From Flavobacterium cauense R2A-7 (GTDB lineage Bacteria > Bacteroidota > Bacteroidia > Flavobacteriales > Flavobacteriaceae): 64,000 nt of DNA. Made by a program: the position numbers and the translations under genes. Location: assembly GCF_000498475.1 (NCBI RefSeq), contig NZ_AVBI01000019.1, positions 1 through 64,000 of the forward strand, read 5' to 3'. The notes below the pieces were generated by a model. It ran no database searches and had not been told where the DNA came from. It saw only the letters and a program-made list of their open reading frames with translations. Below are positions 17,164 through 27,075 of this stretch, piece after piece. Positions within the stretch are counted from its first letter, which is position 1. Each line of letters begins with the position of its first letter.

Positions 17164-19593
17164 TTATCGCAACTGAGCGCCAACTTCTTTTTCGAAATTC
17201 TGTTGCAGTTTACTTATAATTTTATCAATCTGAGCATCGGTAAGCGTTTTTGAAGCGTCCTGAATCGTGAAACTCACAGCATACGATTTCTTACCTTCCG
17301 GAAGATTATTTCCTTCGTAAACATCAAATAAATTCACGTCTTTCAATAACGACTTTTCGGTTTGCTTGGCTATCGAGTAGATTTGCTCAAACTGAACATT
17401 AGTATCGACTAATAGTGCCAAATCTCTTCGCACTTCCGGATATTTCGGAATTTCAACAAACTTGATTTTTGTGGAAACTAATTTTAAAACTTCGCCCCAA
17501 TTGAAATCGGCAAACAAAACTTCCTGTTTAATGTCAAAATGTTTTAAAATCGATTTCTTAACGGTTCCGAATTCCACTATGGTTTCTTTACCAACATTCA
17601 GAGCAATTCCTTCCGCGAAAACATCATTTTCAAGTGGTTGCGTAGTTGTTTTTTCAATTCCTAAACGCGATAACACCGCATTGATATAGCCTTTAAATAA
17701 AAAGAAATCCGATGGTTTTTCAACAGTGGTCCAGCTTTCCATCAAACGATTCCCGGTTACAAATAAGGTTAAATGTTTAACTTCATTATAACCAGACGGC
17801 ATTTTGTGATAGGTTTTTCCGAATTCAAATAATTTTAAATCCGAATTTCTTCGGTTGATATTATACGACACGGCTTCTAATCCACTAAACAACAACGACT
17901 GACGCATTGCCGATAAATCATTGCTTAACGGATTCAGCATCAATACATTGAATTCTTCTTTTAATTTATCCGAAAGCTTAATGTACTCCGGAGAAGTTAA
18001 AGAATTCGCCATCATTTCATTGAATCCTTGGGAAACCAATTGGGTTGCAATTACATTTTGCACTTTGTAGTCTTCCGTACGGGAGGAGTTGGAAATTGAG
18101 GCATTTAATTTGGTGGTGAAACCAATATTGTTGTATCCGTAAACGCGTAAAATTTCTTCAATAACATCGATTTCCCTTTGTACATCAACACGATATGCGG
18201 GAATAGTTAGTCCTAAACCGGCATCGGAAACACTGTTTACTTTGATGTCTAGAGATACCAATATTTTTTTAATGGTTTCTTTCGGAATTTCCTGTCCGAT
18301 GATTTTGTTTACGTTGTTGAAGTTCAGTAAAACAGAGAAATCTTCAATTTTCTTCGGATAAATATCGATAGGATCGGAGGTGATTTCTCCACCGGCTACT
18401 TCCTGAATTAAAAGGGCTGCACGTTTCATTGCGTATTCAGTGATTGTCGGGTCGATTCCTCTTTCAAAACGGAATGATGCGTCGGTGCTTAATGTGTGTC
18501 TTTTTGCGGTTTTACGAACAGAAACCGGATTGAAATAGGCACTTTCAAGGAAAATAGCTGTAGTGTTTTCAGTAACACCCGAATTTTTTCCACCGAAAAC
18601 ACCGGCAATACACATCGGACCGTTTTCATCACAAATCATTAAATCTTCTTCGTGAAGGGTTCTTTCCACTTCATCCAGCGTAACGAATTTAGTTCCGGCC
18701 GGAAGTGTTTTTACAATCACTTTATTTCCTTTGATTTTGGCTGCGTCGAAAGCATGCAGAGGTTGTCCTAATTCGTGTAAAACGTAATTGGTAACGTCAA
18801 CAATGTTGTTTTTCGGAGTTAATCCGATGGCTTTCAAGCGGTTTTGTAACCAACTTGGCGATGGTTTAACGGTAATGCCGGAAATGGTTACTCCGCAATA
18901 TCTCGGTGCTAATTTTGAATCTTCAACTTTTACATCGATTTTCAGCGTGCGTTTTTCCACTTTAAACTTACTTACCGATGGTGTCATTAATTCCGAATGG
19001 TTGATTCCTTTTTGAATTAATCCTGCACGTAAATCACGCGCTACGCCCCAATGACTCATGGCATCGGCACGGTTTGGTGTTAATCCGATTTCAAAAACTT
19101 CATCCGTTTCAATGTTGAATACTTTTGATGCGGGTGTTCCGGGAACTAATTTTTCATCTAAAATCAGAATACCGTCATGACCTTCACCGAGACCTAATTC
19201 GTCTTCAGCACAAATCATTCCGTGACTTTCTTCACCGCGTATTTTTCCTTTTTTGATTTCAAAAGCATTTCCGTCTTTGTCATACAGTTTTGTTCCGATA
19301 GTCGCTACAGGAACTTTTTGACCGGCAGCCACATTCGGAGCACCACAAACAATCTGAACCGGAGCGTTTCCGTCACCCAAATCTACTGTGGTAATTTTTA
19401 ATTTATCGGCATTTGGATGTTGTATGCACGTTAATACATGACCCACCACAACTCCGGAAAGTCCGCCTTTTAAACTTTCATATTTATCTACACCTTCCAC
19501 TTCAAGACCTAAATCGGTCAGTAACGCAGAAGCATCTTCAGAATTCCAATCTATTTTAATGAATTGTTTTAACCAATTATAGGATATACGCAT
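17164..19593 (-). CDS. pheT: phenylalanine--tRNA ligase, beta subunit
   Basis: 809 residues, normal for a bacterial PheT. N-terminal MRISYNWLKQFIKID, tRNA-binding (EMAP-like) domain about residues 40-150 with HPNADKL and VCGAPNV, B3/B4 editing region, B5 domain, the catalytic-like core around DASFRFERGIDP, and a C-terminal anticodon-binding (FDX-ACB) domain beginning KYPEVRRDLALLVD. It pairs with PheS, which is not adjacent here, as is usual in Bacteroidota. Its -7 promoter box lies at 19617-19624. Confidence 0.96.
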   Translation of the reverse strand: MRISYNWLKQFIKIDWNSEDASALLTDLGLEVEGVDKYESLKGGLSGVVVGHVLTCIQHPNADKLKITTVDLGDGNAPVQIVCGAPNVAAGQKVPVATIGTKLYDKDGNAFEIKKGKIRGEESHGMICAEDELGLGEGHDGILILDEKLVPGTPASKVFNIETDEVFEIGLTPNRADAMSHWGVARDLRAGLIQKGINHSELMTPSVSKFKVEKRTLKIDVKVEDSKLAPRYCGVTISGITVKPSPSWLQNRLKAIGLTPKNNIVDVTNYVLHELGQPLHAFDAAKIKGNKVIVKTLPAGTKFVTLDEVERTLHEEDLMICDENGPMCIAGVFGGKNSGVTENTTAIFLESAYFNPVSVRKTAKRHTLSTDASFRFERGIDPTITEYAMKRAALLIQEVAGGEITSDPIDIYPKKIEDFSVLLNFNNVNKIIGQEIPKETIKKILVSLDIKVNSVSDAGLGLTIPAYRVDVQREIDVIEEILRVYGYNNIGFTTKLNASISNSSRTEDYKVQNVIATQLVSQGFNEMMANSLTSPEYIKLSDKLKEEFNVLMLNPLSNDLSAMRQSLLFSGLEAVSYNINRRNSDLKLFEFGKTYHKMPSGYNEVKHLTLFVTGNRLMESWTTVEKPSDFFLFKGYINAVLSRLGIEKTTTQPLENDVFAEGIALNVGKETIVEFGTVKKSILKHFDIKQEVLFADFNWGEVLKLVSTKIKFVEIPKYPEVRRDLALLVDTNVQFEQIYSIAKQTEKSLLKDVNLFDVYEGNNLPEGKKSYAVSFTIQDASKTLTDAQIDKIISKLQQNFEKEVGAQLR

Positions 19594-19616
19594 TGCTGTA
19601 TCGTTTTATAAGTCTG

Positions 19617-19624
19617 CAAAGATA
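19617..19624 (-). promoter_or_regulatory. -7 promoter box of pheT
   Basis: TATCTTTG read on the minus strand, 24 bp before the ATG. No clear -33 partner. Confidence 0.5.
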
Positions 19625-19680
19625 ATAATTGTGGTTTAATTTGTATAGTGGATTTACGGGTTTTATGAACCAATCATGAT

Positions 19681-19716
19681 AAAAAAACAGCTCGTTTTTT
19701 AGGCGAACTGTTTTTT
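19681..19716. terminator. terminator after the prolyl-aminopeptidase-like gene
   Basis: AAAACAGCTCG / CGAACTGTTTT stem with one mismatch and A/T runs on both sides. The minus-strand gene at 19737 runs into it. Confidence 0.7.
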
Positions 19717-19736
19717 AGAAGATCATAAATTGTTAT

Positions 19737-20762
19737 TTATTTTTTCAGGAACGAAATCAATCCTCTGAAATACGTTTCCTGATCGTCATAAAACGCCATG
19801 TGGCTTCCTCTCGGACAGAACAGATAGGTTCCTTTTTTAACTAATTTGGACATTTCTTCCATGTGTTTCGGATCCATAGTGTCATATCTTGCTCCGATAA
19901 CCAATGTAGGGATAGTTATGTTTTTCAAATCCGGCATGCGATTCCATTTCTCGAGTTTTCCTGATATTCCGAATTCACTCGGACCTTGCATGGTTACATA
20001 TAAAGATTGGTTTGTTTTTCCTAAAGAACGGGTTACAGGCTCCGGCCAGTCTTTTGCAGGCAATCGCAGAATGTGTTTTTCATAAAAGTTGGGCATCAGT
20101 AATTCCATATAACGAGGATTGGAAAAATCGCTTTTAGCTTCGATGGCTCGGAGTTCTTTCAATACTTCTGGATTCATTTGTTTGGCCAATACTTCATCGG
20201 CATATTTTCCATATGCTACAGCATCCGACATCATGTTAGAAATAATAAGCCCTTTCATGTTGCCTTGGTATTTCAGCGCATATTCCATGGCTAAAATTCC
20301 GCCCCAGGAATGTCCGAGTAGGTAGAAATTGTCTTTATCAAGATTCAAGGCTTTTCGAACTTGTTCCACTTCTTCCACATAACGGGGTAAATCCCACATG
20401 GAAACGTCTTTCGGATCATCGGAATTTCCGCAACCCAATTGGTCGTAATAGATAAATTCGATTCCTTCGGCCGGAAGAAAACTTTCAAAACATTCTAAAT
20501 ATTCATGGGTTGCACCAGGACCACCGTTTAACAACAATACTTTTATTTTTGGATTGTTCCCGAAACGTTTTGTCCATACTTTGAAGGTGCCTTTCGGAGT
20601 TTCAATCGGAATGAACTGCATACCACCGGTTTGGAGCGATACTTCACTTTTTTTGAAGTACTCTTTCAGATCCGATTTTGTTTCCGGTTCCTTTTCTTTA
20701 CAACTGAACAGCGCCAAAGACAGGAAGAATGCGGTAATGGTGTACAATGTTATTTTCTTCAT
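19737..20762 (-). CDS. prolyl aminopeptidase-like alpha/beta-hydrolase, lipoprotein
   Basis: 341 residues. Signal peptide with lipobox LFSC (C21). The hydrolase has the S33 oxyanion motif LLNGGPGATHEY, YDQLGCGNSD, nucleophile GHSWGG, late aspartate in GARYDTMDP and catalytic histidine in RGSHMAFYDD. This pattern is that of proline iminopeptidases (S33), which release N-terminal proline from peptides. The lipoprotein signal puts it outside the cytoplasm, so use on imported or extracellular peptides is inferred. Single gene. Confidence 0.87.
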   Translation of the reverse strand: MKKITLYTITAFFLSLALFSCKEKEPETKSDLKEYFKKSEVSLQTGGMQFIPIETPKGTFKVWTKRFGNNPKIKVLLLNGGPGATHEYLECFESFLPAEGIEFIYYDQLGCGNSDDPKDVSMWDLPRYVEEVEQVRKALNLDKDNFYLLGHSWGGILAMEYALKYQGNMKGLIISNMMSDAVAYGKYADEVLAKQMNPEVLKELRAIEAKSDFSNPRYMELLMPNFYEKHILRLPAKDWPEPVTRSLGKTNQSLYVTMQGPSEFGISGKLEKWNRMPDLKNITIPTLVIGARYDTMDPKHMEEMSKLVKKGTYLFCPRGSHMAFYDDQETYFRGLISFLKK

Positions 20763-20934
20763 AATTGCGAATTTTCAGATAAAGTTACTTAAAAACCGCT
20801 GATTTGATGAATCCCAAATCGATTTATTTATCAAAAGCGCCCAAGATGATGCGATTGTGCTATCAATTGAAGTAAATGTGCTATTTTTTTGCTGGATCGA
20901 AGTCTAAATTTGGTAAAAACAAACAAACAAGATT

Positions 20935-22440
20935 ATGAGCAATTTAATTGAAAGACCAAATTTTAAATCGCGATACGATAATTATATCGGTGGGAAATTC
21001 GTTCCTCCGGTTAACGGAAAGTATTTCGATGTGATTTCCCCAATTGACGGGAAAGTATTTACCCAAGCGGCACATTCTTCTAAAGAAGATCTGGAAATTG
21101 CAGTAGATGCTGCAGCAGAAGCATTCAAAACATGGAGCAAAATGTCTCCAACACACAGAAGTAATTTATTATTCAAAATTGCCCAGGTTATCGAAGACAA
21201 TCTTGCGTTAATCGCAGCAGCAGAAACCGTAGATAACGGTAAGGCTATTCGTGAAACCATGGCAGCCGATATTCCTTTAGCCATCGATCACTTCCGTTAT
21301 TTTGCCAGTGTAATCCGCGCCGAGGAAGGTTCGGTAAACGAATTAGACGAACATACGGTTTCTTTAATCGTTCACGAACCTATCGGAGTTGTGGCTCAGA
21401 TTATTCCATGGAATTTCCCGATTTTAATGGCCGTTTGGAAATTAGCACCTGCTTTGGCTGCAGGAAACTGTGTTGTATTGAAACCAGCTGAAAACACGCC
21501 GATTTCTATCATGGTTTTAATGGAAATTATTGGCGATTTGGTTCCTGCCGGTGTAATAAACATCGTGAATGGTTTTGGTTCCGAGTTGGGTAGACATTTA
21601 GTAACCAATCCGAAAGTTTCCAAAGCTGCTTTTACAGGTTCTACAGCGACAGGACGAATGGTAATGCAATATGCCACTGAAAACATTATTCCGGTTACGT
21701 TAGAATTGGGTGGAAAATCACCAAACATTTTCTTCCCTTCTGTAATGGATCATGACGATGCGTTTTTGGACAAAGCGTTGGAAGGTGCCGCATTGTATTG
21801 CTTAAATCAAGGCGAAATCTGTACGTGTCCTTCGCGTTTAATCGTACATGAATCTATTTATGACCGTTTCATCGAAAAACTGATTCAGCGTGTGGAATCC
21901 GTTAAAACCGGAAATCCGATGGATCCTAATGTAATGATGGGAGCACAGGCTTCCAAAATTCAGAAGGATAAGATTATGACGTACATTAATTTAGGAAAAG
22001 AAGAAGGTGCCGAGTTATTAATTGGCGGTGATGAAAATAAATTCGGCGATGATTTGGATGGTGGTTATTACATCAAACCAACCATTTTTAAAGGACACAA
22101 TAAAATGCGCATTTTTCAGGAAGAGATATTCGGACCGGTACTGGCCGTTACAACTTTCAAAACTACTGAAGAAGCTATTGAAATTGCCAACGATTCTGTT
22201 TACGGATTGGGAGCAGGTGTGTGGACCAGAGATGCACACGAGTTGTATCAGGTGCCGCGCGCGATTCAGGCCGGACGCGTCTGGGTGAATCAATATCACG
22301 CTTATCCGGCGGGTGCTCCGTTTGGAGGCTACAAACAGTCGGGTATTGGTCGTGAAAATCACAAACAGATGTTAGACCATTATCGTCAGACCAAAAACAT
22401 GTTAATCTCTTATGATAAAAATAAATTAGGATTTTTTTAA
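20935..22440 (+). CDS. aldehyde dehydrogenase, ExaC/AldB-like
   Basis: 501 residues, NAD(P)-dependent oxidation of an aldehyde to the acid. IIPWNFPILMAVWKLAPALAAGN is the cofactor-binding stretch, LELGGKSPN holds the general base Glu (about residue 262), and the nucleophile is C296 in NQGEICTCPSR, the form seen in ExaC/AldB acetaldehyde dehydrogenases. A TAAATTTG box at 20905-20912 is a likely -7 element. The DUF779 gene follows and an araC gene converges on it, a grouping known for this dehydrogenase subfamily. Short aliphatic aldehydes are the probable substrates; the actual one is unproven. Confidence 0.92.
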   Translation: MSNLIERPNFKSRYDNYIGGKFVPPVNGKYFDVISPIDGKVFTQAAHSSKEDLEIAVDAAAEAFKTWSKMSPTHRSNLLFKIAQVIEDNLALIAAAETVDNGKAIRETMAADIPLAIDHFRYFASVIRAEEGSVNELDEHTVSLIVHEPIGVVAQIIPWNFPILMAVWKLAPALAAGNCVVLKPAENTPISIMVLMEIIGDLVPAGVINIVNGFGSELGRHLVTNPKVSKAAFTGSTATGRMVMQYATENIIPVTLELGGKSPNIFFPSVMDHDDAFLDKALEGAALYCLNQGEICTCPSRLIVHESIYDRFIEKLIQRVESVKTGNPMDPNVMMGAQASKIQKDKIMTYINLGKEEGAELLIGGDENKFGDDLDGGYYIKPTIFKGHNKMRIFQEEIFGPVLAVTTFKTTEEAIEIANDSVYGLGAGVWTRDAHELYQVPRAIQAGRVWVNQYHAYPAGAPFGGYKQSGIGRENHKQMLDHYRQTKNMLISYDKNKLGFF

Positions 22441-22470
22441 TCCGGTTTCGTGGTTGTTAGTCGGTTGGAA

Positions 22471-22498
22471 GGTGCTCCTTAGGGAGCACTTTTTTTAA
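22471..22498 (+). terminator. hairpin between aldehyde dehydrogenase and DUF779 genes
   Basis: GTGCTCC / GGAGCAC stem, four-base loop, then seven T. It lies inside the presumed transcription unit, so it may set a lower level for the downstream DUF779 gene. Confidence 0.85.
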
Positions 22499-22519
22499 TA
22501 CTAATTTTAAATTTTAAAG

Positions 22520-22900
22520 ATGATAAAAAGAATAGAAGCTACAGAAAAAGCAAAAGAAACGATTGCTTTTCTTAAGGAGAATTTCGGAGCATTGTTTTTC
22601 TATCAGGCGGGTGGTTGTTGTGAAGGAACGCAGCCTCAGTGTCTTGAAGTCGGCTCGTTTTTTCCGAGAACCAATGATGTCTGCATCGGTCAGGTGGAAG
22701 ACTGTGATTTCTGGGTCGATAAAGACTTATTCGAATATTGGAAACATGCCCATTTTACCTTGGATGTTGTAGAAGGTTTTGGAGTAGGCGGTTTTTCGTT
22801 GGAAGCTCCTTACGGAAAAACGTTTAAAATCGACTACCGATTGTTTACCGAAGAAGAAACATTAGATCTTGAAACGCTTCGATACAATACGTTCGATTAA
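22520..22900 (+). CDS. DUF779 protein, partner of aldehyde dehydrogenase
   Basis: 126 residues, cytosolic. The family-defining AGGCCEGTQPQC segment is near residue 31, and a further cysteine pair sits in CIGQVEDCDFW. The DUF779 family is regularly encoded next to ExaC-type aldehyde dehydrogenases, as here (79 bp downstream), but its biochemical job is not known to me. The clustered cysteines suggest metal or thiol chemistry. The stop overlaps the stop of the convergent araC gene by 4 bp. Confidence 0.88.
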   Translation: MIKRIEATEKAKETIAFLKENFGALFFYQAGGCCEGTQPQCLEVGSFFPRTNDVCIGQVEDCDFWVDKDLFEYWKHAHFTLDVVEGFGVGGFSLEAPYGKTFKIDYRLFTEEETLDLETLRYNTFD

Positions 22901-23823
22901 TTATTAATGTTCATCAATTGGTATTGTTTCGGAGTTACTCCTTCATATTTTTTAAAAATTCGGATGAAATAATTGCAATCTTCAAAACCCGAAGCATAAC
23001 TCACCTCGTTAATCTGGATACTCGGATTTTTGAGTAATTGTTTGGCGTATTTCATTTTTTCATTCAAAATGAATTCAATCGGACTCATGCCCAATTCTCT
23101 TTTGAAAAAACGATAAAAAGTAGTCGTACTCATAAACGCTTTGTCGCTCAGTTCTTTCAGGTTAATGCTTTCGCGGATGTTGGCACGAATGTGTTCCAGA
23201 ATAGGGATAAGCGGACTGTTTTTATCAATAACTTTATTAGTATCAACTGCTTTTACGGTTTGCGTCTGAATAATCCGGATGAGTAATTCCTGTAGCGTTA
23301 AATCGGCAAGCGCATCTTTGGTGATGGACGTACTCATGCATTCCTTAATGAGTTTATTGATGGTAGTCGCCAATTCGATATTATTGTAAAAAAAGTAATT
23401 TTCCGAATCAAGTTTCCAAAAATTATTGGTTCCTTCTTTCGGATAACGCTCGTTTAAAAACTGAAGAATTTCATTTATTTTAAAATGGTCGATGGCTAAG
23501 GCCAAACATTGCGTGGGATTACTTTTTGTGGCTTCCGGAAAATCAATTTTCATTTCTACATTTGACGGAATCACAACCGTTTCACCCGGCAAATATTCGA
23601 ATTCAGGATCGTCGAAAAGATGCATCACTTTTTTACCGCGCAGCATGCTGGTTACCACCAAATCATTGAATTTTAAAGGAACTAAACTGGATTCCTGATA
23701 GGTTTCAAATAGATTCAATTCGCAATTGTCAAGCGAATAAACGGTTCTGTTTTCCACCAAAGTTTTTAAAGATTTTTCATTCGATAAATGAGGTGTACTC
23801 AGTAAAATTCTATTCTGATGCAT
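22897..23823 (-). CDS. AraC-family transcriptional regulator
   Basis: 308 residues from the ATG at 23823 (MHQNRILLS). An in-frame ATG 13 codons upstream is possible but adds nothing conserved. The N-terminal half is a cupin-like AraC_N domain (LVVTSMLRGKKVMHL, FEYLPGETVVIPSN). The C-terminal half has two helix-turn-helix units, SINLKELSDKAFMSTTTFYRFFKRE and INEVSYASGFEDCNYFIRIFKKY, ending in GVTPKQY. The effector domain resembles that of regulators of aldehyde/alcohol catabolism. By position it should control the aldehyde dehydrogenase; this is inference. Confidence 0.9.
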   Translation of the reverse strand: MHQNRILLSTPHLSNEKSLKTLVENRTVYSLDNCELNLFETYQESSLVPLKFNDLVVTSMLRGKKVMHLFDDPEFEYLPGETVVIPSNVEMKIDFPEATKSNPTQCLALAIDHFKINEILQFLNERYPKEGTNNFWKLDSENYFFYNNIELATTINKLIKECMSTSITKDALADLTLQELLIRIIQTQTVKAVDTNKVIDKNSPLIPILEHIRANIRESINLKELSDKAFMSTTTFYRFFKRELGMSPIEFILNEKMKYAKQLLKNPSIQINEVSYASGFEDCNYFIRIFKKYEGVTPKQYQLMNINN

Positions 23824-23921
23824 TTGGGACTTAGAATAAATAAAACAGTTATTTTCAAACAACTAAATGTACTTATTTATTTTTCCAGAGCCTCAGCATT
23901 TTTGTTAATTTTTATCTGAAA

Positions 23922-24785
23922 TCACAAAATTTCTTCTATATGACGCTTGATGTTTTCAGCGATTTTCTTCGTTGGTAAATCGTTTTCATCATCCCCGAAC
24001 GGATCTTCAATTTCTTCGGCAATCAATTCCAAACTCGCCAAAACATAAAAGATGAAAACCACTACCGGAACCACATAATATCCCAAAGAAAAAGCATAAC
24101 CAAAAGGCAAAGTCATCACATAAAAGAAAATGAATTTTTTAAGGAAAGCACTGTAAGAGTAGGGAATAGGCGTGTTTTTAATTCGCTCACAAGCACCACA
24201 AATATCGGTAAAGGATTGAATTTCTGCATTCAGAATAATTAATTGGTCGCCGGTTATTTTTCCGGATGTGTATAAATCATTAATTTTCTCAAACATCATT
24301 TTTGCCACTTGATTCGGACGGTGTTTTTCGTGGTCGATTTTCAAATCCAAACCATCAAAAAGCATTAATCCGGTTTCTTCATTCTTCAGATGTTTGTTTA
24401 AAATGGAAGCGTAGCTCGGGATTGTTTTTCGAAAGTAAGCCCTGTCGTGTTCGTCTTTTAAAATTGCGGATAGTTTTAACGCAAAATTCCGACTGTTGTT
24501 TACCAAACTTCCCCACATTTTGCGTCCTTCCCACCAACGATCGTAGGCAGTATTAGTTCGGAAAACAAGCAATAAGGAAATAACAAAACCTAGCATTCCG
24601 TGCATGGCACCAAGGTTACGAACGTAACTTTTTTCAGGAAGATTTAAATATTCCACCTCGAGATAACCCACAATACCCGAATAAAGTCCGATGAAAAACA
24701 TCATGGGTAATAATTGACGAAAAGTATCGGCTTTGTGAAATCGGAAAATAAATGTAATCCAGTCTTTTGGGTTGTATTGTACCAT
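23922..24785 (-). CDS. bestrophin-family anion channel
   Basis: 287 residues, the bacterial bestrophin (UPF0187) length. Four hydrophobic regions, the conserved FRTNTAYDRWWEGRKMWG stretch after the second, GACERIKNTPIPYSY in the middle, and the closing LELIAEEIEDPFGDDENDLP. Such proteins form pentameric ion channels in the inner membrane (KpBest is cation-selective, eukaryotic members pass chloride), so selectivity here is open. Single gene between araC and recG. Confidence 0.92.
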   Translation of the reverse strand: MVQYNPKDWITFIFRFHKADTFRQLLPMMFFIGLYSGIVGYLEVEYLNLPEKSYVRNLGAMHGMLGFVISLLLVFRTNTAYDRWWEGRKMWGSLVNNSRNFALKLSAILKDEHDRAYFRKTIPSYASILNKHLKNEETGLMLFDGLDLKIDHEKHRPNQVAKMMFEKINDLYTSGKITGDQLIILNAEIQSFTDICGACERIKNTPIPYSYSAFLKKFIFFYVMTLPFGYAFSLGYYVVPVVVFIFYVLASLELIAEEIEDPFGDDENDLPTKKIAENIKRHIEEIL

Positions 24786-24862
24786 ATTTTTGAGTTTCTA
24801 AGTTATAATTGAAAGATTGAAAGATTTTTCATTTAAAGAACAAAATTTAAGCTTGCTACTTG

Positions 24863-26965
24863 CTAACTGATATAATTCCAAATCGTTTTCTTCTTACTGA
24901 TTTCGATAAATACTTTTCTCAGCGTTTGATGTTCTGGTTTTTCCATTGCAGCGTCGTCTTTTAATAGTTTAATCGCGTGATGACGTGCCAATTGCAAAAT
25001 ATCTTTGTCTCGAACCAAATCGGCTATCTGTAAATTCAAAACGCCGCTTTGCTGTTTTCCCATAATGTCACCGGGACCGCGCAGTTTTAAGTCGACTTCC
25101 GAAATTTCAAATCCGTCATTGGTACGGCACATGGTTTCGATTCGGGTTTTGGTATCGTTGCTCAATTTGTGTCCGGTCATTAAAATGCAATAACTCTGAT
25201 CGGCACCACGTCCCACACGACCACGTAACTGATGCAATTGCGACAATCCGAAACGTTCCGCACTTTCAATTATCATCACACTGGCATTGGGAACATTTAC
25301 GCCTACTTCAATAACGGTTGTGGCCACCATAATATTGGTTTTTCCTTCCGCAAAACGTTTCATCTCAGCATCCTTTTCAGCGGGTTTCATTTGTCCGTGA
25401 ACAATGGAGACCGAATATTGAGGTAATGGGAAATCGCGAGTAATTCCATGATAACCATCCATCAAATCCTTATAATCCATTTTTTCCGATTCCTGAATGA
25501 GCGGATAAACGATATAAATCTGTCTTCCTTTGGCGATTTCGTCTTTCAGAAACTTCCATACTTTCAGTCGGTTACTATCAAAACGATGTACGGTTTGAAT
25601 CGGCTTTCTTCCCGGCGGTAATTCATCAATCACCGAAATATCCAAATCACCATACAAACTCATCGCCAATGTTCTGGGAATAGGAGTAGCGGTCATCACC
25701 AAAACATGGGGTGGCACTTCGTTTTTCTGCCATAATTTGCTTCGTTGCTCTACCCCAAAACGATGTTGCTCGTCAATAATCGCCAAACCTAAATTTTTGA
25801 ACTTTACTTTGTCTTCCAATAGAGCATGGGTTCCGATTATGATATGCAGACTTCCGTTTTCCAGTTCTTCGTGAATAACTTTTCTATCAGCCGTTTTGGT
25901 GGAACCGGTTAGTAATTTTATGTTGAGGTTTAAGTCTTTCGCTAATTCGGTAATCCCATTAAAATGTTGTGAAGCAAGGATTTCCGTTGGGGCCATCAAA
26001 CAGGCCTGAAACCCATTATCGATTGCCAAAAGCATACTCATTAAACCAACAATTGTTTTTCCGGAACCTACATCACCTTGTAATAGTCGGTTCATTTGGG
26101 CATTGCTGCCTAAATCGTTACGGATTTCTTTGAGTACTTTTTTCTGCGCATTAGTTAAATCAAACGGCAAATGGTTGTTGTAAAACATGGTGAAATAATC
26201 GCCCACTTTTTCAAACGGGTGCCCTTTGATTTTATGTTTTCGGATGAGGTTCTTCGTAATTAACTGCAACTGAATAAAGAACAATTCTTCAAATTTCAAT
26301 CGGAATTGTGCTTTGGCTAACAAATCCTGACTTTTAGGAAAATGAATATTGAATAGCGCTGCATTTTTCGGAATCAGTTTTAATTCTTCCAATAAATAAC
26401 CGGGTAAGGTTTCTGTAAATAAAGCATGCGTTTCGAGGAACAATTGCTGCATCATTTTATTGATGACTTTGTTCGAAATGCCTTTGTTGGCTAATTTTTC
26501 GGTACTCGGGTACACGGGTTGCATCGCCGAGCGTAAACTCGCTTTGTGTTCTTCCAACAATTCCATTTCCGGATGCGCCATATTGAAAACACCGTTAAAC
26601 GAAGTAGTTTTTCCGAAAATTACATAAGGTGTATTTAATTTCAGACTTTCGCGTATCCATTTCTGTCCCTGAAACCATACGAGTTCCATTTGTCCGGTAT
26701 CATCAATAAATGTTGCCGTTAAGCGATTGCCTTTTTTTTGTTCTACGGTTTTGATATTGATGATTTTCCCGACAATCTGTACTTCGGAATTACTGTTTTG
26801 CAGTTCGTTGATTTTGTAATACCGCGTTCGGTCGATATAACGATTCGGATATAAATTAATCAAATCCCCATAACGGTGAATATCGAGTTCCTTGCGCAGC
26901 AAATCCCCGCGCTGAGGGCCAACGCCTTTTAAATATTCTATGGGAGTTTCAAGAAGGTTGTTCAT
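24863..26965 (-). CDS. recG: ATP-dependent DNA helicase RecG
   Basis: 700 residues. N-terminal wedge/OB domain (about 60-150), helicase motif I GDVGSGKTIVG (about 300), motif II DEQHRFGVEQR, motif III TATPIPRTLA, motif VI QLRGRVGRG, and the C-terminal TRG region. Remodels stalled replication forks and branched DNA. A TATCTTCG -7 box lies at 26989-26996. The last codons overlap a two-unit heptamer repeat (24850-24865). Confidence 0.96.
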   Translation of the reverse strand: MNNLLETPIEYLKGVGPQRGDLLRKELDIHRYGDLINLYPNRYIDRTRYYKINELQNSNSEVQIVGKIINIKTVEQKKGNRLTATFIDDTGQMELVWFQGQKWIRESLKLNTPYVIFGKTTSFNGVFNMAHPEMELLEEHKASLRSAMQPVYPSTEKLANKGISNKVINKMMQQLFLETHALFTETLPGYLLEELKLIPKNAALFNIHFPKSQDLLAKAQFRLKFEELFFIQLQLITKNLIRKHKIKGHPFEKVGDYFTMFYNNHLPFDLTNAQKKVLKEIRNDLGSNAQMNRLLQGDVGSGKTIVGLMSMLLAIDNGFQACLMAPTEILASQHFNGITELAKDLNLNIKLLTGSTKTADRKVIHEELENGSLHIIIGTHALLEDKVKFKNLGLAIIDEQHRFGVEQRSKLWQKNEVPPHVLVMTATPIPRTLAMSLYGDLDISVIDELPPGRKPIQTVHRFDSNRLKVWKFLKDEIAKGRQIYIVYPLIQESEKMDYKDLMDGYHGITRDFPLPQYSVSIVHGQMKPAEKDAEMKRFAEGKTNIMVATTVIEVGVNVPNASVMIIESAERFGLSQLHQLRGRVGRGADQSYCILMTGHKLSNDTKTRIETMCRTNDGFEISEVDLKLRGPGDIMGKQQSGVLNLQIADLVRDKDILQLARHHAIKLLKDDAAMEKPEHQTLRKVFIEISKKKTIWNYIS

Positions 26966-27075
26966 TTTGGCTTGTAAAGTCTGGAAAACGAAGATAAAAC
27001 TTAATTTTTTTATTTTAAAAGATGTTCAGATTTATTTTAAAAAGTATATTTGAGGTAAATCTCACAAAAATATTT

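Noticed and set aside
22897..22900. Overlap of the DUF779 and araC stops as a sign of error
   Set aside because: Both stop codons are clear and both proteins have full-length domains; a 4-bp convergent overlap is normal.
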